NCBI GenBank assembly: GCA_036897095.1
Contig: JAYMSP010001627.1
Span: 1-30,257 of the forward strand
Length of the DNA stretch: 30,257 nucleotides
DNA from: Plantago elongata
Taxonomy: Eukaryota > Streptophyta > Magnoliopsida > Lamiales > Plantaginaceae
Direction of reading: 5' to 3'
Shown here piece by piece: positions 20,441-30,257 of this stretch (within the stretch, counting starts at the first letter, position 1; each line of letters opens with the position of its first letter). The notes under the pieces were generated by a model. That model was not told the origin of the DNA and searched no databases. It saw only the letters and a list, made by a program, of their open reading frames with translations. Made by a program: the position numbers and the translations under genes.

Positions 20441-20758
20441 TTATGTATGTTTGTCCCAAATTGTCAGTTCTCTGGCCTTTGTTTCCAGGAAACGGTTAGT
20501 CAAGCTCTTTCCCTTTATATCCTTTTCTTCCTTCATTTGAATTGGTTTCGCAATGCAAATGGCGGGCGATTTGATAGGGACATAGTATTGGAAAAAGACA
20601 TCTTGTGGATATGAAGCCAATTTGATGTGCTTTGTTGTGCAGAAGAGATGCTTCAGAGAATCATGATACTCTTGAGGTTTGATTTCTTCTCCGATCCTTC
20701 GATAACTCAGCTCCTGAATTTCCGTCAGATCTGGTGGAGTAAACAAATGAATGATCTG
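20441..20758 (-). CDS. Possible terminal coding exon, unknown protein
   Basis: An open frame of about 105 codons on the minus strand follows a plausible acceptor TTCAAAATTTCAG (about 20759) and ends in a natural stop at 20441. The predicted peptide is of mixed, protein-like composition (for example LFTPPDLTEIQELSYRRIG near its start), with no low complexity and no membrane segment. I recognise no domain. A further upstream minus-strand stretch ending near 21065 at ...GGGCGAAA|GTAAGC could be a preceding exon, but the link is speculative. It may be a decayed gene or a chance frame. Confidence 0.25.
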   Translation of the reverse strand, partial: QIIHLFTPPDLTEIQELSYRRIGEEIKPQEYHDSLKHLFCTTKHIKLASYPQDVFFQYYVPIKSPAICIAKPIQMKEEKDIKGKSLTNRFLETKARELTIWDKHT

Positions 20759-21940
20759 CTGAAATTTTGAATGCTGTTACAGTTTTACTTGACGTTTTAC
20801 ATAGCTTTGCAAATAAATTATTATGGGATCATACATTATTAAGCTGATTGCTCTTTAATTGTCCCATCTAAAGAAATTTTTCCCTTCATTTGTATACATA
20901 TGTGAAACTATACTTGTTGCAGGACACAAAATCAGATTGAAGCTTTCAAAATGCATCTTAGCATCAGATGGACTGTTGTGTACTTGGCATGGAAAATAGC
21001 TAAAGGGCAAGCTAGGAAGTATATATTTTTGACATTCTGCAAGATGAAGGATACCTAGGCTTACTTTCGCCCAAAGAATCCAAGATCAAACTCTCCGAAA
21101 ATGCAGAGCAACCAAGGAACCAGAGAAGTATGGACAGACAATCAGTTAATTAATGCTTGTTCTAGCTACCATATGCAACACAATGCCTGAGCAACTTAGC
21201 CGATTAATGAGCAAACCATGCCTTACCGACTCAGATATGAAGGCCTCTTCTGAATGCCATATCCATAGGCCATATATATATACCGGTCTTTGTTTTTAGG
21301 ATTTAGAATGTCTAATGAGAAGAACTAATGATATGCTGCAGATGTTTTATACCATCATGTTTATCACAAAATTTACTCTAACCTAACCAAATGTTTCCGA
21401 TGTTAAATCCTTGATAGCAGCAAACATGGACCGATAGCAATACATGGGTAGCGATAAACTGAATTAAAAAAAAAATTGCAATTGCATGAGATAATAGTTA
21501 GTTCTTCCTTGACAACACATCTTTGCTTTCTCCTTCGATTCTGTTTTGAACTAAAAACTAGGTACATTAGGTGCAAGGGCCAAGAACAATATATGCCATT
21601 AACATATAGCATAATTTATGAAGATCAAAGTTCATCGAAAGCTTTAATGAGAGAGAGGCTCTCTTTCATACATAGTTTGCTGTTAAATCAAGGCACATAA
21701 CATAATGTTTCAAGACAGCCAAGTTAAAAGCTAGCTAACATGCTATTACTATTACATTATTTGAATGAAAGATCAACATATACTACACTAGCATTGTATT
21801 ATTATTCGAACTAAATAGCAACAAATATTCTGCAGGTGAAAACCTAACATGCTAGTTGATCATTGTTCATCCCACCAATTTGAAAATTTATACAAAAGAG
21901 GAAGTCTCTTGGAGTACGGTATAATTTGAATCCATCAATT
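20759..21940. other. Intergenic, no gene seen; includes bHLH 3' flank
   Basis: AT-rich, with only short frames on either strand. The part nearest 21941 should contain the 3'UTR of the bHLH gene, but I cannot place its end. Confidence 0.4.
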
Positions 21941-22528
21941 TTAGTTACCTCCAAACATGTGAGATGAGGTTCCAGCCGGTTGCTGCCAATCCTCCATTGC
22001 AGGAGTCGAGAAACTGGGGCCCTGCGTCTGGTGGCGTAAGAGGTCATCTAGTCCTTGGAGGAGGCGGACTTCCCTTTTCAAAAACTTAACGTACCGAACT
22101 GCCTCTTCTAGCATAGAACCAATGTCCATCCTGGTCCCCCCTGGCACAAGCCGCTGCAAGATCCTGATCCTTTCACTTATCTTCTCACGACGATGCCTAG
22201 CCGCGACAGTTTGTGGATCGTCACTGATACGCACATTCCGCCTTTTCCTCCTGTGAATCACGGATGGATCGATATCTATCGGTTGCATTGCTGCAATCTT
22301 GAACGCCATTTCTTTTGTGGGTTCTAACTCTTCATCCTCTGGCTCGTCATCATATTCTTGACCATCAAGATCGAAACTGGCTACACAATCATCGAGTTGA
22401 GTGGTAGTGAGTAGTGGCTGATGTTGGCTTTCATGTAGTAGAGGTTGATTCTGATGATGATTATGGATCCATTGTGTACTAGTGTCTTCTGTTTCATGGT
22501 TATGATCAAGCATAGGATATTCTTCCAT
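21941..22528 (-). CDS. HEC3: HECATE3-like bHLH transcription factor
   Basis: A 195-residue, intronless protein, as in the HECATE/INDEHISCENT group of plant bHLH factors, which act in the nucleus in gynoecium, transmitting-tract and meristem development with SPATULA and auxin/cytokinin pathways. The N-terminal 50 residues are rich in H, Q and T; an acidic patch lies at about 55-70; the subgroup motif [12 protein letters not shown] is at 77-88; the basic region ([21 protein letters not shown]) is at about 94-114; helix-loop-helix with [12 protein letters not shown] runs to about 158. The DIDP and ISDDPQ details fit HEC3 better than HEC1/2. The Glu needed for E-box binding is replaced by Ala, as in this subgroup. 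The loop and second helix read [20 protein letters not shown] where the family usually has MDTASMLDEAI. ATG at 22526-22528, TAA at 21941. Confidence 0.92.
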   Translation of the reverse strand: MEEYPMLDHNHETEDTSTQWIHNHHQNQPLLHESQHQPLLTTTQLDDCVASFDLDGQEYDDEPEDEELEPTKEMAFKIAAMQPIDIDPSVIHRRKRRNVRISDDPQTVAARHRREKISERIRILQRLVPGGTRMDIGSMLEEAVRYVKFLKREVRLLQGLDDLLRHQTQGPSFSTPAMEDWQQPAGTSSHMFGGN

Positions 22529-22584
22529 GTGTGGTTTAATAATAACTAACTCTGTTCCAAAATGTAGCTAGCTAGCTGGAAGAA

Positions 22585-22593
22585 CTTAAATAG
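22585..22593 (-). promoter_or_regulatory. HEC3: Possible TATA box of the bHLH gene
   Basis: CTATTTAAG on the minus strand lies about 57 bases upstream of the ATG. If used, the leader would be only about 30 bases. It is a weak match in AT-rich DNA. Confidence 0.3.
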
Positions 22594-22599
22594 TCAATC

Positions 22600-25084
22600 A
22601 AGAGACATGGACTTAATTTATGACTTGTGAGTTTATACATGGAACATGATTACATATATATACTACACATATACTGTATGTGAAAAGAAAGAGTGTTAGA
22701 GGACTAACGAAAAGGGTTCATCTGTTGGACTGTGTATAGAAGTATTAGCTAGGTTCAAGTGATAGAGACAGAGATTTGGGACAAGTGAGTATGGAAGACC
22801 GATCAAGATTAAGGAAAAGGAAACTATTGATTGCGTTTGAGAATTAGGACCACAACGATAATTGGTATCAAATCGAGAAGTATAAACGTCAGGGCCAGGT
22901 AGCTGTGATGTTCAAGTTTCTGCAGGACCACAAGTGAGTTTATCCAATTGGTGATTTCAGCATTGAATTTTATTCAATGATGACATCAATAGCTTGTATG
23001 TATGGATTTCTTTCTAGGGTTTCTGTTTGTTTTCTGAAACTTCATCTCCATTTCCATCTATCCTATGTATAACTATAATCCAGCAGGAACTGATCATAGA
23101 CATGAACCTTCTTCTTTGCTCTGTAGTCTGGAGTTGTAAAACTGATTAAATTAGATCTGCACATCAGTAAAACTAACATATACTACATACAGTACTGGTT
23201 TGAGGAGATGTAAAATGGTGATAACAGGCTAACAGAGATGTTTCACCTGGCCATGATATGTATGCACATTGCACAACAGCACAGCAAATGATCCAGGACT
23301 AGGAGCAAATCTGCTACTATTGAGTTTACAGCTTCATGATCAGATCATGACTTTGTTCACACTTTAAAAACCATATACTATAGGACCAGGTATTTCTAAT
23401 TGGATTGGTTTCAAGATTTTATGTCCAATTTGCATAACATAATATTTAGTAGCTAACCGTTGTTAGCTGATCAAATGACAAGCGGCATGAGCCACTGCTT
23501 AAAAACGACTTGACATTGCTCAAACGGATTACTCACATTTAATGTATGCCGTGAAAGATGGAACTATGCTCTCTTTTTTTCGTAAAAAAAAAAAAAAAAA
23601 GATTTATCGTAGAGCTTATGTGAATGCTTTTCTATTTCCAAATCTGCATAATGACAGAATAAATTTCAGGGTATAAGTAATATCAGAGCTTTCACTGTTA
23701 GTAAATGCATGAGACCCTGGGGAGATACACGGCAAAAAAAAGGTCCAACAATGTTCGGATGAGGTATTTGCGTCTAGTATATTAGTGATGGTCAGCCGCA
23801 TAATTGTATATATTCTTTTCTTTCTTCTTTTAAGCGTATGCAGCTAAAAGAAAAACTTGGTTGAATGTATAGTATCTAGAAAATGTTTTAGAATAAAGAA
23901 ATGAAATAAGTTAGAGCAAGATAAAAGATTTCAACTATATATATATAGAGTGAACTCCCTATGCTTATTATGAATTTATAATCGATGAAGGCAAATAAAG
24001 AAGAGTTAAAAAAAAAAAAAAGGAGAGCTGAGTACGTAGTGGAAAGATGATAATATACACATAAAAGGAAAGACATGGAAGGAGAAAAGCAAATAGCTGA
24101 AGACAGAAACTCATTTTCAGAAGGGTGATTGATTTCTGATGATCAGGTAAGTAAGTTACCTCTACATTGAAACAGCAGAGTACAAAAACATTTAACTGTG
24201 AAACATCACCATTGAAAGATGCCTTTTTTCGATAAACATTTCATACTGTTTTTATGCTGCACACCAATTTTGTACTAGTTTTTTACATGAAAATTTTCAT
24301 TATAATGTTGCAAGCTAGCTAGAGTGAAAATGATCACTGGAAAAATTAATGATAATTATGTGTGTGTTACGTTGTTACCATAAACACGCCCATGCTACCT
24401 TAATGTACGTCCTTATTTGACATTTTCAAGATTTTAGATAGCTTTTTCTCAAATTCTTTTTCGGGTTGGAACTCAAAATTGTTGAAGGAGCATAATTCAA
24501 TATAAATTCTTACAGTATGTATTGATTACTATCCTTGTCAAAAAAATCATTTAAAAACATTTTCAAAGTTATTTTATACTGAATAAATAAACCAACTAAT
24601 TATTTCAGACTAAATTAAAGAACATGCAAAATGTAAGAAAATTTGATCTGCTGATAATTATGTATTGCGACTGTAAATCATCAAAACGTGCGTGTCTTTT
24701 AATTAAGCTAAATAATAATACTCCATGAGAAGTGGAGCTCATCATATCCCTCCATTTCCCCTTAAATACACAAAAAAGTAAATAGATCGAGTGGTATATG
24801 ATTAAATTATATCCCTAATAATTCTAATTAAACCAGTTGAATCAAGTGCAAACCTTCACAATTAACAAAAAAAGAAAAGAAAGAAAAAGTGCAGACCTAA
24901 TAAATTAATAGTACTACGTAGCACAATCAAAAGTTTTAAAGATTTTAAGCGTTATGGTATACAGTTTGGACTTTGGAGTGCTGATAATTTGTAAGTATGT
25001 TAAGTAAATACATACATTCTATTTATATGTATAATTGCATTTTTATAATATACATAAAATCAATCATGTATTACAGTGTTAGAG
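22600..25084. other. Long non-coding upstream region of the bHLH gene
   Basis: About 2.5 kb without a supported gene. It holds a 17-base A run (23584-23600), TA-rich runs near 23936-23947 and a 12-A stretch near 24008. Long regulatory upstream regions are usual for developmentally restricted bHLH genes; I cannot assign specific elements. Confidence 0.4.
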
Positions 25085-25241
25085 TGTTAGAGAGGAATAT
25101 AATAGGATTTATTATGGTGTGATAAATAAGAGAGTACAATCATGTATTTATAGAAGATATAGAAGCTTTTATAGAGCCTGTAACAATTGGACTTATAACA
25201 GTCTAACCCAATACTAACTTTTGTATATTTATTCTCTAAAA
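25085..25241 (-). repeat. 3' LTR of the copia element
   Basis: 157 bases, reading on the plus strand from TGTTAGAGAGG to TTCTCTAAAA. The expected TG start at the high-coordinate end has decayed to TT. It is adjacent to the purine tract at 25242-25250. Confidence 0.7.
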
Positions 25242-25427
25242 CTCCCCTTCAATGAACATGAGTTAGTGATAGTTGGTATGCGAGATATACTGCCTCGTTA
25301 AAAACCCTACCAAGAAAAACCCAGTAGGATAAAAATCTAGCGAAGGGAAAAAGAGTGCAGTGTATATCCAACTCCCTTGATTAAAATATCACTTCAATTC
25401 TTCGAATGTCGTAAATCCAATCTTTCA

Positions 25428-25553
25428 AACTATCTTCTCAAATATGATGTCGAATGTGATGCGGTTTAGCAAATCTTCAGATATGTTGTACTTCGGTGAA
25501 ATCTTCTTCTCATAGATAATGACCAGGAAGAACTTCGATATTATTCGCCTTGT
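25428..25553 (-). pseudogene. Relic of copia RNase H C-terminus
   Basis: About 42 codons ending in TFDIIFEKIV align by eye with the end of plant copia polyproteins, where the motifs ISPKFF and LADLFTKSLPTSTFEKIV lie at this distance from the 3' LTR. It is heavily diverged, and the surrounding polyprotein is broken by stops and shifts in all frames. Confidence 0.5.
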
Positions 25554-27206
25554 CTTCTTCAGGAAGAACTCTTCAAATACTTGACAAGATAAGGATACCT
25601 TCTCTAGTAGGTATAATAAGAAATAATGTAGCTCTTGATAGCTAACTTTTATGAATGTGGTACTTCTGGACCATGTGAGTCTCAATGTTAGTAATAATAC
25701 TCCTTTTAATGATATGTTACATGCTCAAACTTCAGGTTGAGCCAATATTGGTATAACCAATAATACTCTTCATGAGAATCATACTTCACTTGTTCCTAGA
25801 GGTTTAGATATATAAACCTTGGTTCCTCATATAATCCATGTTCGCCGACATGATACTTTTAGTCTCCTCTTGGCTCTTGGGACTAACTTCGGAGATTGAT
25901 ATCTCCCCTCATTGAACTTTCTCAGATCATATGATTTTAAAGCCAAACCATTTAGTACAACCTACATGTTAGTCTAAGTGATACCATTCAAAATAAGGAT
26001 AAACATACTATGATGCAATCTTATTATCTAAGTGCACATGAATTAGACTCGATAATGCAACGACACCATACGAATTTCGAATTCGTTTGATCAAAAGGAC
26101 CTCAAGTCCATTAGCTCATTTACATCATCACCATGATGTCATCGACTGGACTTACATGTAAGATCCCCAATCACATGTCCATCGATTTCGCATATATGCT
26201 TATAAGTCTCTTGGTTCCATGTATACCGGTATATGATATCTCTTTGCTAGATTTTTAAATCAGTACTGATTGACCATCGATGTTTGAATATTGTTTGGAG
26301 ATACCATTTCCATGCATGAATCTATTTTTATTCAGATATCTATGCTATTCATGGCATTCATTACTCCTCGAGAGTACCAACTGTTCGATCTTGCCAATCT
26401 ATTTGTATTGTACTTAGCATTTGGAACCGTAATTCACTGAGAATCATTAGTATAATTGGCAAGGTATCTCAATGTCCACACATGCATTCTATAACCACTA
26501 TGCAACTCTGTATGCTTCAAAATATAGAATCATAGCGGGTCAACATTCAAATCATATAAATTTATGTTTGAACATATCTTGATATAGTAACATGAAGCTG
26601 ATATTTAGTTCAAGACTGAACTTTCATGTATATGAGGATCAATTCGCTCTACGAATTCGATTTACCAGCTTCCTCATGTTCTTCCTCCCCTAAGTTGGGA
26701 AAACTAGCACATACTAGTCATGAGGACTCAAAATAGAAATTTCCATGCTCAACTTAGATATATATGCATACAACCATCTAGGTATGCTTCAACCGTTAGT
26801 TCTCTACGAAGAATAGTTTTGTATATAGTGAAATGTTTAATATTCAAGACAATATTATACATAAAATAGTAATAAAAGATATTAAAACTTACGTTACTAG
26901 TATAAATAAATAGAAATTACCGTTAGTCCAAGTGTCAGACCTCTAAACGGAAATTAGTAGGAACAAGTAACAACCCTTCGTGAAAATTGCATTGAAATCC
27001 ATCCCCTATATTTTATACTCACCAATTCCTTAAAAATATGCTTGATATTTAAATCGAATAAACAAAGAAGGTTGTAAAAGTAACGATACATTCTTTAACT
27101 GGATATACATATATTGCATGTAAAGTGAATATGATTAGGAATAGGAGATATTAATTGAAACAGTAAGTAGAGATAATTGAGATGATTGCAAAAGGATTTT
27201 TAGGGA

Positions 27207-27312
27207 CCGAATGGAATCGATTTAAATTGAAAAATGCTTATTCAAAAGCTTGTTTTATATACAAACCAAGCTATTTAAATGGACATTTCTCAATCCAAAT
27301 CGCTTCCCAATG
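27207..27312. repeat. Imperfect palindrome A in the copia leader region
   Basis: Arms of about 53 bases are centred near 27259/27260. The inner arms read AGCTTGTTTTATA and TACAAACCAAGCT. The similarity runs out to CCGAATGG on one side and CCCAATG on the other. It is more diverged than palindrome B but related in sequence (TGTTTT...ACAAA core, AAATGG flanks). Confidence 0.6.
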
Positions 27313-27497
27313 AGTCACTTAGAACATGACCCTGGTTACGAAGCCACTGGCACCGTTTTCTTCAGCTTGGTTAGTTACTTTGTATCACTCAACACAAGTC
27401 GTTCTCCATCTCGTCTTACCTGTGACAGAAGTCGGATGAAAAGCCTTTTGCTTTCTGTCTACGACGGTTGATTTTTTGGACGGTTATCTGATTGGTA

Positions 27498-27587
27498 TAG
27501 AATTCGAATTGGCTTTTGCCAATTCAAATGGCCTGTTTTGTACACAAAACGAGCCATTCGAATTGGTAGAAGTCAATTCGAATTCTA
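27498..27587. repeat. Near-perfect 90-bp palindrome B
   Basis: 44-base arms around a 2-base centre (27542-27543), matching at 38 of 44 positions. The outer ends read TAGAATTCGAATTG on both strands; the core is GTTTTGTACACAAAAC. All six mismatches are transitions. Transcribed RNA would fold into a long hairpin. Confidence 0.9.
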
Positions 27588-27656
27588 CAGTCACTTGGTT
27601 TTTGTTGCTAACAACGGCTAGGTAGGAGAAAACTTTTCCTTTTCTTTTGGTTGTAC

Positions 27657-27668
27657 GGCATGATAACG
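27657..27668 (-). other. Putative primer-binding site of the copia element
   Basis: CGTTATCATGCC on the minus strand lies directly after the CA end of the 5' LTR. It resembles the initiator-Met tRNA-complementary TGGTATCAGAGCC with several changes. Confidence 0.45.
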
Positions 27669-27826
27669 TGTGGAGAAAAAATAGAATAAGGTTAATTTTG
27701 ATGTGAATAAATAAGAGAGTACAAGTATATATTTATAGAAGAGATAGAAGCTTCTAGAGAAGTCGTAACAGTTTGGCCTATAAACAGTCTAACCCAATAC
27801 TAACTCTTTACATTTATTTTCTAACA
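27669..27826 (-). repeat. 5' LTR of the copia element
   Basis: 158 bases, matching the 3' LTR over nearly its whole length. On the minus strand it begins TGTTAGAAAATAAATG and ends CTCCACA, so it keeps the TG...CA ends that the 3' copy has lost. A TATA-like TATAAATATA lies inside (minus strand, around 27730-27739), as expected for an LTR promoter. Confidence 0.7.
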
Positions 27827-27831
27827 CAAAC

Positions 27832-28029
27832 AATATAATAAGTCTCTTGTTGTCCTTTTAAAGTGTCATTACACTTGTAAAAGTGTCGTTTCATTTTTAC
27901 AAGTTATTTAACACTTCTTTATTCTACAATAATATAATAAGTCTTCAATTATCATGTTAAAGTGTCATTTCACTCGTTAAAGTGTCGTTCACTATTGCAA
28001 TTGGTTTAGCACTTCTTCACTATTCTCAA
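27832..28029. repeat. Two-copy 99-bp tandem duplication with AAAGTGTC motifs
   Basis: Units at 27832-27930 and 27931-28029 both start AATATAATAAGTCT and share TTAAAGTGTCATT, AAAGTGTCGTT and AGCACTTCTT/AACACTTCTT. They are roughly three-quarters identical by eye. The pair starts a few bases outside the 5' LTR of the copia element. There is no coding. Confidence 0.75.
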
Positions 28030-30257
28030 GCCACTGACTACTAAAAAGCGGTATTTCAAATTTTTTCCGCCACAACCTCATACCACGCGCAACACTCCTT
28101 CAGAGTTTTTACAGATGCAGTACAAAATATTTTTTCTAAAGAAATTGAAAAAACTTTAGAACATGATGATCGCATCAGTCTAGGTGAACGTTGTGGTTGT
28201 TGATTAGGTTCAGGCAAAGAAACCAAACTAGAACTATTTAGATGATGTAAATGTTTTTTGGATAGTTTTAGACTTTTTGATTTTTGGGTGTATATTGTAC
28301 CCATTAACAAGACTCAAGACATTCTATGCGTATATATTTCATTTTTTCACATAATTATTTGTATTCCCTCGTTCTTTTTAAAATATTAAATGATGGATTG
28401 TTATACATATGCGATTATAACTATCTCGTATAACTCCTTAAACTACTAAATGATGGATGTACCTCACACCTTGTAATAAATAGTAAAAGTTCTACATTTA
28501 CATATAAATTATTCATTTTAAGTTGGTCTAAGCCAACTTACCCAACATATGAACTAAAGAGACTTCTTTCACTTATAGATAGGTAATATTCGAAATTCCG
28601 CTACTTTCTAAATTAACTTATGTACAAAAATTTGTAGATTTTTTTTGTACCCATCCAAAGCATTAATGTCTCATGAAACATAATATATGAGTTGGTACGT
28701 GATTTAAATTCAATTAATAAGTATTTATAAGATATATTTAAAAATAAGTGACATTGCAGTATTTGAAAAACTAGTAATCATTTATGGTTGTATTTGTTTT
28801 AGAGTACTAATATAAATAATAGATTTCACACATCACTACAAGTTCGAATTTTTAATATAAGCTAATTATATCATTGTATCATATATATCCTAAGGTTTAC
28901 GCTCACCTGAGTTAGAATCTTCATTGAGACAAACTCCATCCCATATTGATTTTTCACTCGAATGTCCTCTCCAATTAAAGATGATGAAACCGATACGAGT
29001 GCGTTGGAATAATATAAATCAATAAATTTTACACCTCTCTAAAGTGCAAGCTTATAGACGAGACGAAATCTATCATTTATATCATGGACGAATGGAAGAA
29101 AAGAAAAGGTTTCAAGCTCGACTCGACTCTTTACTGTTATGTAAATGAATTCGATTTTACATGCAAAGTCTTTCTAGCCGATTCCACATCTACACTGAGG
29201 GTTCCAGATGGATAAACAAGTCTTATAAAATACATTTAACAATTCGCAAATAATTCTCTTTCATACTCTAAGTTCCCGTGTACCTTTTTAAAAGCTAGAT
29301 TTTTAGGGCACAGGGACAACACTTGGCAGGTTATCTATCCGTAGTTCTTGACTAATTTCCAGTCATAAACAATTAGCTTAATTAGTAATAATCAATGTGC
29401 AATAGAGGGGAAATTAGGGCTCCATTTCAAAAGTGGTCCTGAAATTTGAAGTGTGAAAAATAGTTTTCGAAATGGTCCTGATTTTCATGATAAAGGGTTC
29501 CCACTTCTCGGCTGAACCTTATCAAAAAGTACCATATTAGGCAAACCACGTTATCAAAATCAAATAGGACTTTGATTGAACAAAGAATTCCATATAATGA
29601 TTATGTGTTGCGCGCGTACACAAGAGAAGTAATTATGAAGGCTTGAAATTCATCACCCAAAGGCTTTGAACCTGCAGAGTAAAATTCAACTTTCCATCCA
29701 TACATTTATAAACCAAAGGGAAAAATAAAAGAAAAGTGTATTAGATCATCCATTGTTTGGCTCGTTTAGGGAAATTAGGTAATGGTCACTACTGTAATTT
29801 AAAGTCATGACGTCAAAATATATTGACCAATATTCTAACTTAATATTAAAGCAGTACGCTGTACGTACATGTCTATAGACTATTAGAATTTAGAAACACA
29901 ACTATCGTATAACTTTTCAATTATTGAACTTTTATTACGCATGTAAATTGTAATGTTAAAAAAGAGATCGTAAATTGAAAATTGCCCATAGAGTAGCCGT
30001 GATGATAAGACAATCATGCATCGACTACTTAGGCGGCCTCACCATTACACATACGACTTCATGTTATCATAGATTTACATTCAAATTGTAAGCCAGTATG
30101 TTGAATGCATCTATCTATATTATTGCTATTCCAAGAATTTTCATAGGATTTTAACCTCAAAATGTGATAAAAAATTTTCAATTTATTTGACCAACTAAAA
30201 TATAAAGATGAAAAGTATATATTGACTGTTGCATTTCACGCTCCTCTTTGGACATGC
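28030..30257. other. Intergenic, no gene seen
   Basis: About 2.2 kb of AT-rich DNA. An 84-codon minus-strand frame near 28056-28310 is serine/lysine-rich and matches nothing I know. The motif TTCCCTCGTTCTTTTT at about 28366 resembles a Stowaway-type end, but I see no partner. No RNA gene or clear element is supported. Confidence 0.4.

Larger units (their letters stand above)
25085..27826 (-). mobile_element. Decayed small Ty1-copia LTR retrotransposon
   Basis: Two direct repeats of about 157 bases (25085-25241 and 27669-27826) share most of their length, including AATAAGAGAGTACAA and CAGTCTAACCCAATACTAAC. Read on the minus strand, the 5' LTR is 27826-27669 and is followed by CGTTATCATGCC, resembling the copia primer-binding site TGGTATCAGAGC. 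The 3' LTR (25241-25085) is preceded by a purine tract GAAGGGGAG. Between them, 25428-25553 retains RNase H end motifs. The internal part is only about 2.4 kb, against 4-5 kb in autonomous elements, and is riddled with stops. I see no matching 5-bp target duplication. Confidence 0.75.

Noticed and set aside
27250..27471. 73-codon plus-strand frame as a gene
   Set aside because: It begins inside palindrome A, lies within the copia element, and has no recognisable domain.
28366..28400. Stowaway MITE end (TTCCCTCGTTCTTTTT)
   Set aside because: No inverted partner and no TA duplication within a plausible distance.

Overview
This is a nuclear window from a flowering plant, most likely a eudicot. 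It is AT-rich, its genes are split by GT-AG introns with plant-like TATA boxes, it is dense in transposon debris, and its two recognisable proteins are close to plant BRR2 and HECATE3. I cannot name the species. All confident genes lie on the minus strand, so their 5' ends are at the higher coordinates.

Layout. Positions 1-2600 are a degenerate AT-rich repeat field with a 5'-truncated LINE tail (about 2066-2429), followed by a very short tRNA-derived SINE (2619-2712) with a perfect 16-bp target duplication. From 12675 down to about 3700 lies one large gene, the spliceosomal RNA helicase BRR2 (three coding exons, a 5'UTR intron, a probable 3'UTR intron). Its reading frame is intact over about 2170 codons except for one 2-base loss in a T run just before the first Walker A motif. 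A hAT-like MITE (12735-13265) sits directly upstream of its TATA box.

Positions 13300-17230 are transposon-rich: an LTR-element leader relic, two tandem copies of a foldback-like element (long inverted arms around a 20-bp minisatellite), and a small PIF/Harbinger-like MITE. Positions 18713-19817 hold a compact two-exon gene whose product ends in a diverged MLLE/PABC domain, the peptide-binding module normally found at the C-terminus of poly(A)-binding proteins, here with no RNA-binding domains. Positions 21941-22528 hold an intronless HECATE3-like bHLH transcription factor. Positions 25085-27826 are a small decayed Ty1-copia element with about 157-bp LTRs, PBS, PPT and RNase H relic; its leader side carries two related palindromes. 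The remainder shows no gene I can support.

The genes do not form a pathway: splicing helicase, MLLE protein and carpel/style-type bHLH are independent neighbours. The best leads are the stand-alone MLLE gene, the Walker A frameshift in BRR2, the foldback pair with minisatellite cores, and the paired palindromes in the copia leader.
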